From Anaerolineales bacterium (GTDB lineage: Bacteria; Chloroflexota; Anaerolineae; Anaerolineales; Villigracilaceae): a DNA stretch of 29,556 bases. This document shows, one piece after another, positions 1-7,099 of the stretch. Below the pieces are notes generated by a model. The model was given only the letters and a program-made list of their open reading frames with translations. It was not told the DNA's origin and searched no databases. The stretch spans positions 1 to 29,556 of the forward strand of contig JAFGKO010000254.1 in NCBI GenBank assembly GCA_016928525.1. The letters run 5' to 3'. A program made the position numbers and the translations under genes. Within the stretch, counting starts at the first letter, position 1. Each line of letters starts with the position of its first letter.

Positions 1-2
1 TG

Positions 3-380
3 CAACGACACAACGGGCGCGTGCAAATGACCACCGCCCCCGAGACCGCCGAAGCGATCGAGCGCTTCCTGGGTTTGGAGGCCACCAGCCACCTGAGCCG
101 CGCCGCGCTGGAGACGCTGGCGATCATCGCCTACCAGCAGCCGGTCACGCGCCCACAGGTGGACTCGATCCGCGGCGTGAACAGCGACGGCGTGATGCGC
201 AGCCTGCTCAGCAAAGGACTGATCCAGGAAGGCGGCCGCGCCGAAGGCCCCGGTCGCCCGATCTTATACAGCACCACGCCCGAGTTTTTGCAACACTTCG
301 GATTGAATTCTTTGAATGAGTTGCCGCCGCTGGAGCGGGATGAGAGTAGCGAGCAAGATGTGACGCTGTTGAAGGGGTAG
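3..380 (+). CDS. scpB: Segregation and condensation protein B, 5' truncated by window edge
   Basis: This is the C-terminal part of ScpB, the winged-helix partner of the ScpA kleisin in the SMC condensin complex that compacts and segregates the chromosome. The frame is open from base 3 with no stop, so the gene begins left of the window; the internal GTG at 21 and ATG at 27 are unlikely to be the true start. Family signatures are the [10 protein letters not shown] segment, the [15 protein letters not shown] helix and the [17 protein letters not shown] / [18 protein letters not shown] blocks, which together make the second winged-helix domain. Base composition is GC-rich, unlike the AT-rich DNA that starts just after its stop. 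In many bacteria scpB is directly followed by an RluB-type pseudouridine synthase. Here that gene lies 2.7 kb downstream, behind an accessory insertion. Confidence 0.93.
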   Translation, partial: QRHNGRVQMTTAPETAEAIERFLGLEATSHLSRAALETLAIIAYQQPVTRPQVDSIRGVNSDGVMRSLLSKGLIQEGGRAEGPGRPILYSTTPEFLQHFGLNSLNELPPLERDESSEQDVTLLKG

Positions 381-926
381 ATTAGCCGGGAATGCAAAAG
401 ATTATTTTTGTATCGTAAAGTCCAGATAGGCACCGTATTTTTTCTGACTATGAAATCCTAAGCCCTCGATATAAATTCGCAACTCTTTATAAGGTAAAGC
501 CTCGAGCTCCCAATTTGGTATATCCCAAGTATTTGGAATTTTAGAATCTATTGTTTCTAGTTTTGCTGGAATTATTTTTTCATTGTTCGCAGGTATCATA
601 GAAAGTCTTACTTGTTCCCAATTACTTTCTAAAGGAGAAAAATGGAATAACTCTGCTGAAAAACCAACATTACTAAATATAATAGGTTCTTCTGTATGAT
701 TAAAAACCGTAAAAGACAGAAAGTTTGGAGATGGGGGAGGCATATTTAAAGGCTTTAAAAGGTAGGCTCTTTCAATTGTGACGCCATGATTTACATCGAT
801 TCCTTCTGCAATTGAGTTTAAAAATAATTCATTGGCAGGTTCAGTTATGGTGGGAGTAGGTGGAAATGCTACATATTCCGTTGAATGCGTGTCGGTTTGC
901 TCATTTTTACATCCAATAATTATTAA

Positions 927-942
927 AAATCTCGTGCATAAT
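927..942 (+). repeat. Left terminal inverted repeat of the IS
   Basis: AAATCTCGTGCATAAT, matching the right terminus at 13 of 16 positions; TGCATAAT is the perfectly shared inner block. The CATAAT hexamer lies 6 bases before the transposase ATG and could act as a -10 element, with the -35 supplied by flanking DNA (inference). Confidence 0.8.
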
Positions 943-948
943 TGAGAT

Positions 949-1905
949 ATGTTGACATACGAAAAACTTCAAAGAAAACCGAAACACTTCCAGGCCTTCA
1001 CAGGTGTCAGCGTTGCACAATTTGCAGAGATCCTGAACGCCCTTCGACCAGTATATGCTGAGCTAGAGGAAGAACGCCTGACCCGTCCAGACCGGAAACG
1101 CAAAATTGGTGGTGGACGAAACTTCACGTTAAGCCTGGAAGATCGATTACTGGTCACGTTGATGTACTTTCGTTTGTACATGTCGTATGCACTCTTGGGA
1201 TACCTGTTCAATTTGGATGGTACCAATGTTGGTCGTGAGATTAACCAGCGCATGTTGCCAGTCTTGTTGAGCATTCTGCCTGTACCGATGCAAGATGAAC
1301 TCTTGAGCGGGCATGATGAGCCACCCCAAATCGGTGGCGGCAAACGGATCAAGACCCTCAAAAAGATGATGGAAGCTCACCCTGAAATCAAGGAAGTCTG
1401 GGTGGATGCAACCGAACAACCGATCCAGCGTCCGAGCGAGAAATTGGCTCGCAAACAATATTACTCCGGCAAACAAAGTGAGCATACCATCAAGTCGCAA
1501 CTGTTGACCACCAAAACGTTGATCTTGCATGTTTCTGGCAATCTGCCGGGCAGTGTCAGCGATTCGACTGTCCTGGCTGGGTCTGGCATCATGCATTCCA
1601 TCCCGGAAGATGTGCAAGTCAACCTTGACCGTGGATATGAAGGTGCAGAAGATCGTTATCCTAACAACAAAGTCTACAAACCGAAGCGTGCTCAACGTAA
1701 CCATCCGCTGACTTTGTTTGAGAAACTCTACAATCACCTCATCAACAAAACTCGTATTCTTGTGGAGCATGTGATTGGACGATTGAAGAAATTTCGCATC
1801 GTGTCTGAACTGTATCGCAATCGGCGATCCGCTCATGCCGACTATCTTGTCGCTGTGGCTGGCTTGATCAATTTCAGGGCGCTCAATTCTCTCGATTGGG
1901 CATAA
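949..1905 (+). CDS. IS5-family transposase (DDE_Tnp_4 type)
   Basis: A 318-residue DDE transposase that cuts and pastes the surrounding IS. The N-terminal 100 residues form the helix-turn-helix region (LSLEDRLLVTLMYFRLYMSYALLGYLFNLD, the usual substrate-recognition block, is given here only by its position 61-90). The catalytic core shows the expected acidic triad: Asp153 in VDATEQPIQRP, Asp227 in NLDRGYEG and Glu273 in VEHVIGRLKKF, with the YYSGKQSEHTIKSQ motif at 171-184 typical of the IS1031/ISL2 group. Length and frame are intact. The ATG is only 22 bases inside the left inverted repeat, leaving very little room for a promoter. It is transcribed opposite to the lipoprotein gene it interrupts. 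Confidence 0.93.
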   Translation: MLTYEKLQRKPKHFQAFTGVSVAQFAEILNALRPVYAELEEERLTRPDRKRKIGGGRNFTLSLEDRLLVTLMYFRLYMSYALLGYLFNLDGTNVGREINQRMLPVLLSILPVPMQDELLSGHDEPPQIGGGKRIKTLKKMMEAHPEIKEVWVDATEQPIQRPSEKLARKQYYSGKQSEHTIKSQLLTTKTLILHVSGNLPGSVSDSTVLAGSGIMHSIPEDVQVNLDRGYEGAEDRYPNNKVYKPKRAQRNHPLTLFEKLYNHLINKTRILVEHVIGRLKKFRIVSELYRNRRSAHADYLVAVAGLINFRALNSLDWA

Positions 1906-1954
1906 GCCTGGGCAAATACCTTGCCTGATTGCGTCTGTCTGCCTTTCTCAAATT

Positions 1955-1970
1955 ATTATGCAGAAGGTTT
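1955..1970 (-). repeat. Right terminal inverted repeat of the IS
   Basis: Read inward it is AAACCTTCTGCATAAT, 13 of 16 identical to the left end; it is followed by the TAA duplication at 1971-1973. Confidence 0.8.
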
Positions 1971-2021
1971 TAATGATATTCCTACGAGAAAAAACAGTTT
2001 TGTTTTCATAGTGATCGTCCT

Positions 2022-3053
2022 TTAGGGATTCACCATTGGAAGTTCGTATGGCAAGAAAGCTCGCTGTGCAAAATAAGTGTCATTGCTTACTTGGATTGTA
2101 ATTGTGACCCACATATTTTTAGGGCGACTTTCCTCTCCAAAGAATAATACGTTGGTCTCTCTTTTTACGTACTCATCCGCTGATAAGGTAAAGTCCCCAA
2201 GCGGAACTTGATGTACGACATCATTCTTGCTCTTAACATTCAACGTTGAAAATGCCGTTGTATCAGAGTCGGGATCTGACATCCCAAAAGAATAATCTTC
2301 GATAATCGTTAGATTGGTCTGATACTCATAAAATTCTATTGCATATCGAGCAGAATATTCCACGCTTGACTGTCTTCCTCCAAATAATTTAACCCCTTTG
2401 TCCTCATCTGGGTAAAACCCGGCAGAATTATAAGGAACATTGGGAGCACCAGTACCACAATATCCAGTTATATAGCTCCCCCCCGTAACTAGATCTCCAA
2501 TCACAACTGTATTGGGCTTGGTTAATATAGAATCAACAGGCCTGCCACCTTTAGGAGCTACAAAAGTCCCATCTCCATCGCTATTTCCAACGCGCCTCCC
2601 AGACACAATTTTAAGGCCTGTATTCTTTTTCTTGTTAGAGGCAAAACCACCGCCTTCGTCTATCCAATGGCCGGTTGGGTCATTATAACGGATAGGATTA
2701 TTAAGCACATACGCATATCTGTTCCAACTTTGCGGGTTCGCCGGTCCCGGGACGAGGGAGTCGGGTTGAATGAATCTGGCCAGCCGCGGGGAGTAGAACC
2801 TGGCGCGATAATCCATCAGGCCAACGTCCGGCAAATTCCTTTGGAACGTAAAAGTGTAGTCGGCTAGTGCGATAGTTGAGTAGTCCGCTAGTTCGCGCGG
2901 TTCGCCAAAGGGCATATAACGCTGCTGTTGCGGGACAGCGGCCTGGTCATCCAGCACGGCCAGGGTCGAGCCGAGGCTTATGCTGCCTGTCCCTTCGGGA
3001 GGAGCCTGCTGTCTTGCACCGGCGTGCTCTCGGCACGAACGGTGTCGAAGCAT
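2022..3053 (-). pseudogene. Orphan RHS C-terminal fragment with variable tip
   Basis: This 343-codon frame is the distal end of an RHS/YD-repeat protein. Residues about 24-130 carry the end of the RHS core: GSTLAVLDDQ, QRYMPFGEPREL, LMDYRARFYSPRLARFIQPD and the hallmark NRYAYVLNNPIRYNDPTGH. After this conserved boundary comes a tip of about 210 residues (131-343) with no toxin or other family I recognise. Intact RHS proteins have cores of roughly a thousand residues; here everything upstream of about 110 core residues is missing, and the first 20 or so residues read like non-coding DNA, so this is probably a truncated or displaced tip and not an expressed protein. The core part is GC-rich and the tip clearly AT-richer, the usual mosaic pattern. 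A lipoprotein gene begins 12 bases after its stop on the same strand. Confidence 0.75.
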
Positions 3054-3091
3054 GGTCGGTGTGGAAATAGGTTCAACGTTCCAGGTGCGAG

Positions 3092-3097
3092 TATAAT
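3092..3097 (+). promoter_or_regulatory. Probable -10 box of rluB, leaderless arrangement
   Basis: TATAAT ends 8 bases before the rluB ATG at 3106, and no Shine-Dalgarno sequence lies in between (CATCTCCT). A transcript starting the usual 6-8 bases after the -10 would begin at or next to the start codon. No strong -35 hexamer is visible. Confidence 0.5.
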
Positions 3098-3105
3098 CAT
3101 CTCCT

Positions 3106-3837
3106 ATGGAAGAGCGATTACAGAAAATATTGGCCCAGGCCGGTCATGGCTCCCGCCGTTCGTGTGAGCAATACATCGAAGCCGGGCGCGTGCGCGTCAA
3201 CGGGCAGGTGGCGAAGTTGGGACAAAAGGCAGATGTCGCCAAAGATAAAATCACGTTGGATGGCAGGCCTGTGGCAGTCAATGTGGAGTATGTTTACGTA
3301 GCTTTGCACAAGCCGCGTAATGTTTTATCTACGGTTACAGCAGAACCGGGGGATAACCGCAAAACGGTGCGCGACCTGGTGGATTTGCCGGAGCGTTTGT
3401 ACCCGGTGGGCCGCCTGGACTTTGATAGCGAAGGCCTGATCCTAATGACCAACGATGGCGATCTGGCCAACAAGCTGACCCATCCGCGTTACGGGCACGA
3501 GAAGGAGTATCGTGTGCTCCTGGCGCGCCGCCCGGATGACAAACAGTTACAGGCCTGGGCGCGCGGAGTCGTGCTGGAAGATGGTCACCGTACTGCGCCC
3601 GCTCAGGTGCGTTTTGAGTCCACCTCGGGAAAGGGCGCCTGGATTCGGGTCATTATGGGGGAGGGACGAAAACGCCAGATACGCGAGATTGGTTTTTTGC
3701 TTGGGTTGCCGGTTGTCCGCATTTTGCGCATACGAATTGGCACATTGCGGCTGGACAATCTAAAGCCCCGGCAATGGCGCTATCTGACGACACAGGAAAT
3801 CACTGAATTGCGCAGGTTGGTATCGAAACAAAAGTAA
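3106..3837 (+). CDS. rluB: Pseudouridine synthase of the RluB/RsuA family
   Basis: Isomerises a specific uridine in ribosomal RNA to pseudouridine; RluB modifies 23S rRNA and RsuA 16S rRNA, and the sequence alone does not exclude the latter. The 243-residue protein has an S4 RNA-binding domain at about 1-60 (ERLQKILAQAGHGSRRSCEQYI), then the catalytic domain with the signature GRLDFDSEGLILMTNDGDL at 102-120, in which Asp105 is the catalytic nucleophile, and the late motif GRKRQIREIGFLLGLPVVRILR. Length is normal. Placement near scpB matches the common scpA-scpB-rluB order and favours RluB. Translation probably starts at 3106, on a leaderless or very short-leader mRNA. The gene ends at a strong bidirectional terminator shared with the convergent CBS-ACT gene. 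Confidence 0.92.
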   Translation: MEERLQKILAQAGHGSRRSCEQYIEAGRVRVNGQVAKLGQKADVAKDKITLDGRPVAVNVEYVYVALHKPRNVLSTVTAEPGDNRKTVRDLVDLPERLYPVGRLDFDSEGLILMTNDGDLANKLTHPRYGHEKEYRVLLARRPDDKQLQAWARGVVLEDGHRTAPAQVRFESTSGKGAWIRVIMGEGRKRQIREIGFLLGLPVVRILRIRIGTLRLDNLKPRQWRYLTTQEITELRRLVSKQK

Positions 3838-3838
3838 T

Positions 3839-3868
3839 AAAAAACGGCCTCAGAAGAGGCCGTTTTTT
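3839..3868. terminator. Bidirectional intrinsic terminator
   Basis: Perfect 12-bp stem (AAAAAACGGCCT at 3839-3850 and AGGCCGTTTTTT at 3857-3868) with a CAGAAG loop. It has T-runs on both strands and lies between the convergent rluB and CBS-ACT genes. Confidence 0.93.
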
Positions 3869-3885
3869 ATTATCGAAGCATATTG

Positions 3886-4527
3886 CTATATCTCACGAAT
3901 ATCCCAGATTTCCTTGGTGGCTTCTGCAACAACTTTCTTGACATCCTCTTTCTTCAATCCAGCTACTTTGAAAGTAACCAGCCGCGTGGACGGATCTTCC
4001 CCGGCGAATTGTCCGAAAGCAACGAAATTGCCGCCGGCTTCCGCAATCGCTTTTGTGATCTTTGCAAGTTGACCAGGCTTTTCTTCGATCAAGGCCGTAA
4101 CACGGGTGCCTTTTTCGCGCGCTCCCATCAATTCAATGAAGATCTTGAACAGGTCAGTTTCCGTAATGATGCCAACCACGTGGTTATCACGCATGACGGG
4201 CAAGCCGCCGATTTTGTTGTCAGCCATAATACGGGCAGCTTCCTCGATGGGTGTGTCTTCCGAAACCGTGATCACCTTTTTGGTCATAACTTCTGACACA
4301 GTGATCTTGCTGAGCAGGTAGTTCATCTCCCAGACGCTGAGACTGGAAGCAGGCGATGGGGAAGCGTTGAGCAGATCCTTGTCCGAAACGATGCCGACCA
4401 GTTTGCCTTCTTTGACAACCGGGGCGCGGCGGATGCGCTCACGCTTGAACATGTTGAGCGCGTCATGCACGGGCATGTCGGGGGCCATCGAGATAATAGG
4501 GTGAGACATTCTTTCACCGACTAACAT
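3886..4527 (-). CDS. Tandem CBS domain plus ACT domain regulatory protein (AcuB-like)
   Basis: A cytoplasmic 213-residue protein with two CBS motifs (about 5-60, PIISMAPDMPVHDAL to VGIVSDKDLL, and about 76-130, VITVSEDTPIEEAARIM to VVGIITETDL) followed by an ACT domain (about 142-213, TALIEEKPGQLAKITKAIAEAGG). CBS pairs bind adenine nucleotides and ACT domains bind amino acids, so a ligand-sensing regulator is expected; the domain order resembles AcuB, but the partner is not identifiable. Start choice: an ATG lies at 4539, but the ATG at 4527 has a perfect GGAGGT site 5-6 bases upstream, and that upstream ATG is part of this ribosome site region (ATGGAGG). I therefore use 4527. It is convergent with rluB and separate from the liv operon. 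Confidence 0.85.
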   Translation of the reverse strand: MLVGERMSHPIISMAPDMPVHDALNMFKRERIRRAPVVKEGKLVGIVSDKDLLNASPSPASSLSVWEMNYLLSKITVSEVMTKKVITVSEDTPIEEAARIMADNKIGGLPVMRDNHVVGIITETDLFKIFIELMGAREKGTRVTALIEEKPGQLAKITKAIAEAGGNFVAFGQFAGEDPSTRLVTFKVAGLKKEDVKKVVAEATKEIWDIREI

Positions 4528-4597
4528 TGAAACCTCCATTTTACTTGTGCGACGAATCGGCTTGCATATGGCGACTCGCGATAGTTTTTATAACCTA

Positions 4598-4603
4598 ATT
4601 ATA
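4598..4603 (-). promoter_or_regulatory. Possible -10 box for the CBS-ACT gene
   Basis: TATAAT on the minus strand about 70 bases before the start at 4527. No clear -35 is seen; assignment rests on position and the perfect hexamer. Confidence 0.4.
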
Positions 4604-4665
4604 CGCCTACATCATTCGAAAGAGGATAACGAGTTTGAAGTGAAAAAGATCACTTAATGTTCGCT

Positions 4666-5376
4666 CTATAATCCGAGGTAGGCTTCTCTGACATGCTCGT
4701 TCTTGATCAATTCGCGAGCTGGGCCTTGTAGTTCAACCTTTCCTTCAGCCAGGACGTAGCCATAGTCACTGATAGCCAGCGCCATTTGTACGTTTTGTTC
4801 CACCAGCAAGATTGTGATGCCCAATTCCCGCAGGGCCTTCAAGCTATCGAACAAGGCCAAAACCAGCACCGGAGCGAGGCCCAGGGAGAGTTCGTCGATC
4901 ATCAAAATGCTAGGGTCAGCCATGATGCCCCGAGCAACTGCCAGCATTTGCTGTTCTCCGCCACTGAGCGTACCTGCTTTTTGAGCCTGGCGCTCTTGCA
5001 GGCGGGGGAACATTTCATAGACACGTTCGAGGTTATTTCTAAACTTTGGGGTGGCTCTTTTGTTGGTGGCGCCCATCTCCAGGTTTTCGAAAACGGTCAT
5101 GTCTGTGAACAACTGGCGCCCTTCGGGAACCAGAACCAATCCCATCTCGGCTTTTGCATAGGCTGGCGCACGACTAACATCCTGGCCTTCAAAGGAGATG
5201 GTGCCTTTCCAAGGACGGATCAGTCCCATCACAGTTCGTAGCAGGGTAGTCTTGCCGACGCCGTTCCCGCCAACCAGGCAGGTCAACTTGCCTTTTTCCA
5301 AAGTCAGGCTGGAATCCCACAGGATTTGCACTTCTCCATATCCGGAGGAAATATCATTGATTTCTAAGATTGCCAT
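4666..5376 (-). CDS. livF: Branched-chain amino acid ABC transporter ATPase, LivF type
   Basis: One of two cytoplasmic ATPases that power a high-affinity amino-acid (HAAT) importer. The 236 residues show Walker A GGNGVGKT at 36-43, the LSGGEQQ signature with the helix MLAVARGIM, Walker B ILMIDELSLGLAP and the H-loop-region ILLVEQN, all in LivF-like form; length is standard. An AGGAGG ribosome site just before the ATG overlaps the 3' end of livG (2 bases between the genes), which points to translational coupling. It is the last gene of the livK-H-M-G-F run. Substrate cannot be read from the ATPase. Confidence 0.93.
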   Translation of the reverse strand: MAILEINDISSGYGEVQILWDSSLTLEKGKLTCLVGGNGVGKTTLLRTVMGLIRPWKGTISFEGQDVSRAPAYAKAEMGLVLVPEGRQLFTDMTVFENLEMGATNKRATPKFRNNLERVYEMFPRLQERQAQKAGTLSGGEQQMLAVARGIMADPSILMIDELSLGLAPVLVLALFDSLKALRELGITILLVEQNVQMALAISDYGYVLAEGKVELQGPARELIKNEHVREAYLGL

Positions 5377-5378
5377 GC

Positions 5379-6131
5379 TTATTCCTCCTGTAGTAATTTC
5401 TCTGCCAGTTTTGGATCGCCCAGGTAGGCTTCGATGACTTTTTCGTTTTTGGAAATTTCTTCGGGTGTGCCTTCCGCAATCTGTTCGCCGTAGTCCAATA
5501 CCAGGATACGATCCGAAACATTCATGACAGCTTTCATCACGTGCTCGATCATGATGATCGTGATACCCTGATTTCGGATTTTCTTGACGGTCTCAACCAT
5601 ATTTGCAATTTCAGATGAATTGAGACCGGCCAGCACCTCGTCCAGCAACAACAGATATGGACGGGCGGCCAGCGCCCGGGCCATCTCCAGACGCTTCTTT
5701 TGCGCGACGTTGAGGCTGCCTGCCAGTTGATCAGCGCGAACCTTCAATTCAACGAATTCCAGCACTTCGTCTGCAATGTCAACGGCATGCCTCAGGCTCT
5801 GGTTCTCTCGCCCGAAACAGGCGCCAACCATCACATTTTCCCGGACCGTTAGCTCGTTCAAAGGCTGAACGATCTGGTGGGTACGCGCCATCCCCATGTG
5901 GGCATGGTCATACGTTTTTAGCGTGGTGACATCCTTATCGCGGAAGATGATGCGACCTTCTTCTGGGGGATAAATACCGTTGATTGCGTTGAACAGCGTG
6001 GTTTTGCCTGCGCCGTTTGGCCCAATCAAACCAAGGATCTGGCCCTCGGGCAGGTCGAAGGTAACCTGTGTCAAAGCCTGCAAGCCGCCGAAGCGTTTGG
6101 TCACCCCTTGCACGGATAATAATACGGTCAT
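5379..6131 (-). CDS. livG: Branched-chain amino acid ABC transporter ATPase, LivG type
   Basis: Second ATPase of the importer, 250 residues. Walker A is GLIGPNGAGKTT near residue 36; the LivG insert region carries the FNAINGIYPPEEG and ARTHQIVQPLNELTVRENV blocks; Walker B is LLLLDEVLAGL, followed by the switch histidine in MIEHVMKAV. The ABC signature reads LNVAQKKRLEMARAL instead of LSGGQ; similar degenerate signatures (LTLAQQKRLE) are known in this LivG branch, so activity is not doubted. The start codon overlaps the livM stop by 4 bases (ATGA type). Confidence 0.93.
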   Translation of the reverse strand: MTVLLSVQGVTKRFGGLQALTQVTFDLPEGQILGLIGPNGAGKTTLFNAINGIYPPEEGRIIFRDKDVTTLKTYDHAHMGMARTHQIVQPLNELTVRENVMVGACFGRENQSLRHAVDIADEVLEFVELKVRADQLAGSLNVAQKKRLEMARALAARPYLLLLDEVLAGLNSSEIANMVETVKKIRNQGITIIMIEHVMKAVMNVSDRILVLDYGEQIAEGTPEEISKNEKVIEAYLGDPKLAEKLLQEE

Positions 6132-7099
6132 GCCAGTACCCTCCTGAACGACGGTATGCGGTGGCGCAACCAGCCAACTGCGCCCGCCGGGATGAAGAGC
6201 ACGATGAGCAGGAGCAAAACGCCAGAGACGGAAAGCTGAATGTTTTTGAAGATATCACTGGTTACAAGATACCCGCGCATTCCCTGGTAGGCAAATGCGC
6301 CCAGAATAGGCCCGAGAACTGTACCCTGACCGCCCAGCATTACCATCACCAGCAACTCGATGGATGAATGTAACGGAAAAGCAACGTGCGGTTCCACATT
6401 GCCGTTCTTGAAGAAGAACAAGACGCCGACCATGCCGGGGATGATGGCTGAGAGAACATATGCCCAGGTCTTGGCATCCGGGGCAGCGACACCCATCACT
6501 TCGGCAGCATCCTCGTTCTCGCGAATCGCCTGCAAGCCCAGCCCAAACTTTGAGGTGCGGACAAGATGACTGGTGATGAGCGCTGCAAAGGTCAACCCCG
6601 CCATGATGTAAAACGACATGCTCAAGGCCTGGGCTGCGCCGCCATAAGCCTTGTAGACCGAGAAGTTCAAGGTCATGCCGATGGGGCCGCCGAACAGTTC
6701 AAGGTTGTTGATCAAGGCTTTCATGGCTTCGTTAATGCCGATGGTTGCGAGTGCGAAGTAAGCTCCGCGCAAACGCAATATCGCTTTACCAAGCAAGAAA
6801 GCTAACAGGCCAGATGAAATTCCACCGACCAGCAAACCGGCCCAAATGGGCCAGCCTTGCTCGTTTACAAAGTACAGGCCAACATAGCCGCCAAATCCGT
6901 AGAAGACTATATGACCAAAGCTGACGTAGCCGGTATAACCGAGTAGAATATTCAGGCTGGAGGCCAGCGCAATTGCTTTCAATATCGTGAAGGCGCTTTC
7001 GCGGTTCGAGACATTTCCCGTGACCACCGGCCACAGAACCAGCCCTGCGACCACCAGCAACGGTAAGAAGAGACCAAGATGAGTTCGCCAATGTTTCAT
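6128..7099 (-). CDS. livM: Branched-chain amino acid ABC transporter permease, LivM type
   Basis: Polytopic membrane permease of 323 residues, about eight to ten hydrophobic segments. It carries the BPD_transp_2 hallmarks LNILLGYTGYVSFGHIVFYGFGGY (described by position about 47-70), the AIRENEDAAEVMGV coupling helix that contacts the ATPases, and the LLVMVMLGGQGTVLGPILGA block. It forms the translocation channel as a heterodimer with LivH. It overlaps livH upstream and livG downstream by 4 bases each, so the three genes are tightly coupled. Confidence 0.93.
   Translation of the reverse strand: MKHWRTHLGLFLPLLVVAGLVLWPVVTGNVSNRESAFTILKAIALASSLNILLGYTGYVSFGHIVFYGFGGYVGLYFVNEQGWPIWAGLLVGGISSGLLAFLLGKAILRLRGAYFALATIGINEAMKALINNLELFGGPIGMTLNFSVYKAYGGAAQALSMSFYIMAGLTFAALITSHLVRTSKFGLGLQAIRENEDAAEVMGVAAPDAKTWAYVLSAIIPGMVGVLFFFKNGNVEPHVAFPLHSSIELLVMVMLGGQGTVLGPILGAFAYQGMRGYLVTSDIFKNIQLSVSGVLLLLIVLFIPAGAVGWLRHRIPSFRRVLA

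Larger units (their letters stand above)
927..1970 (+). mobile_element. Complete IS5-family insertion sequence (IS1031/ISL2-like), 1044 bp
   Basis: The element is bounded by imperfect 16-bp terminal inverted repeats (AAATCTCGTGCATAAT at the left; AAACCTTCTGCATAAT read inward from the right; 13 of 16 identical) and by a 3-bp direct repeat TAA at 924-926 and 1971-1973. A TNA target duplication is characteristic of the IS1031/ISL2 subgroups of the IS5 family, which agrees with the single DDE_Tnp_4-type transposase inside. Deleting the element plus one TAA restores a lipoprotein reading frame, which fixes the boundaries independently. The transposase frame is intact, so the copy may be active and young. 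Confidence 0.88.
402..2009 (-). pseudogene. Small lipoprotein gene split by an IS5-type insertion in its signal peptide
   Basis: The 5' piece (2009 down to 1971) encodes MKTKLFFLVGISL; the 3' piece resumes at 923 with IIIGCKNEQTDTHST and runs to the TAA at 402-404. Joining the two by removing the IS and one TAA duplication gives an uninterrupted 186-residue protein: lysines at 2 and 4, a hydrophobic core, lipobox I-I-G-C with Cys18, a short P/T-rich linker (PPTPTITEP), then a beta-rich domain with no family I recognise. An AAAGGA ribosome site sits about 8 bases before the ATG, overlapping the stop of the RHS fragment 12 bases upstream, so the two were probably co-transcribed. As it stands the gene cannot make the lipoprotein: reading on from the 5' piece hits a stop within five codons inside the IS. 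A 113-codon remnant with an ATG at 743 might be translated, but it lacks the signal peptide. Function is unknown; an immunity role for the RHS tip is possible but unproven. Confidence 0.85.

Noticed and set aside
1147..1836. Long minus-strand open frame inside the transposase gene
   Set aside because: It is antisense to a clear DDE transposase, has no recognisable family features and is a frame shadow.
4638..4655. Possible terminator after livF (AAGTGA/TCACTT hairpin)
   Set aside because: The 6-bp stem is short and AT-rich and lacks a T-run on the relevant strand; too weak to call.
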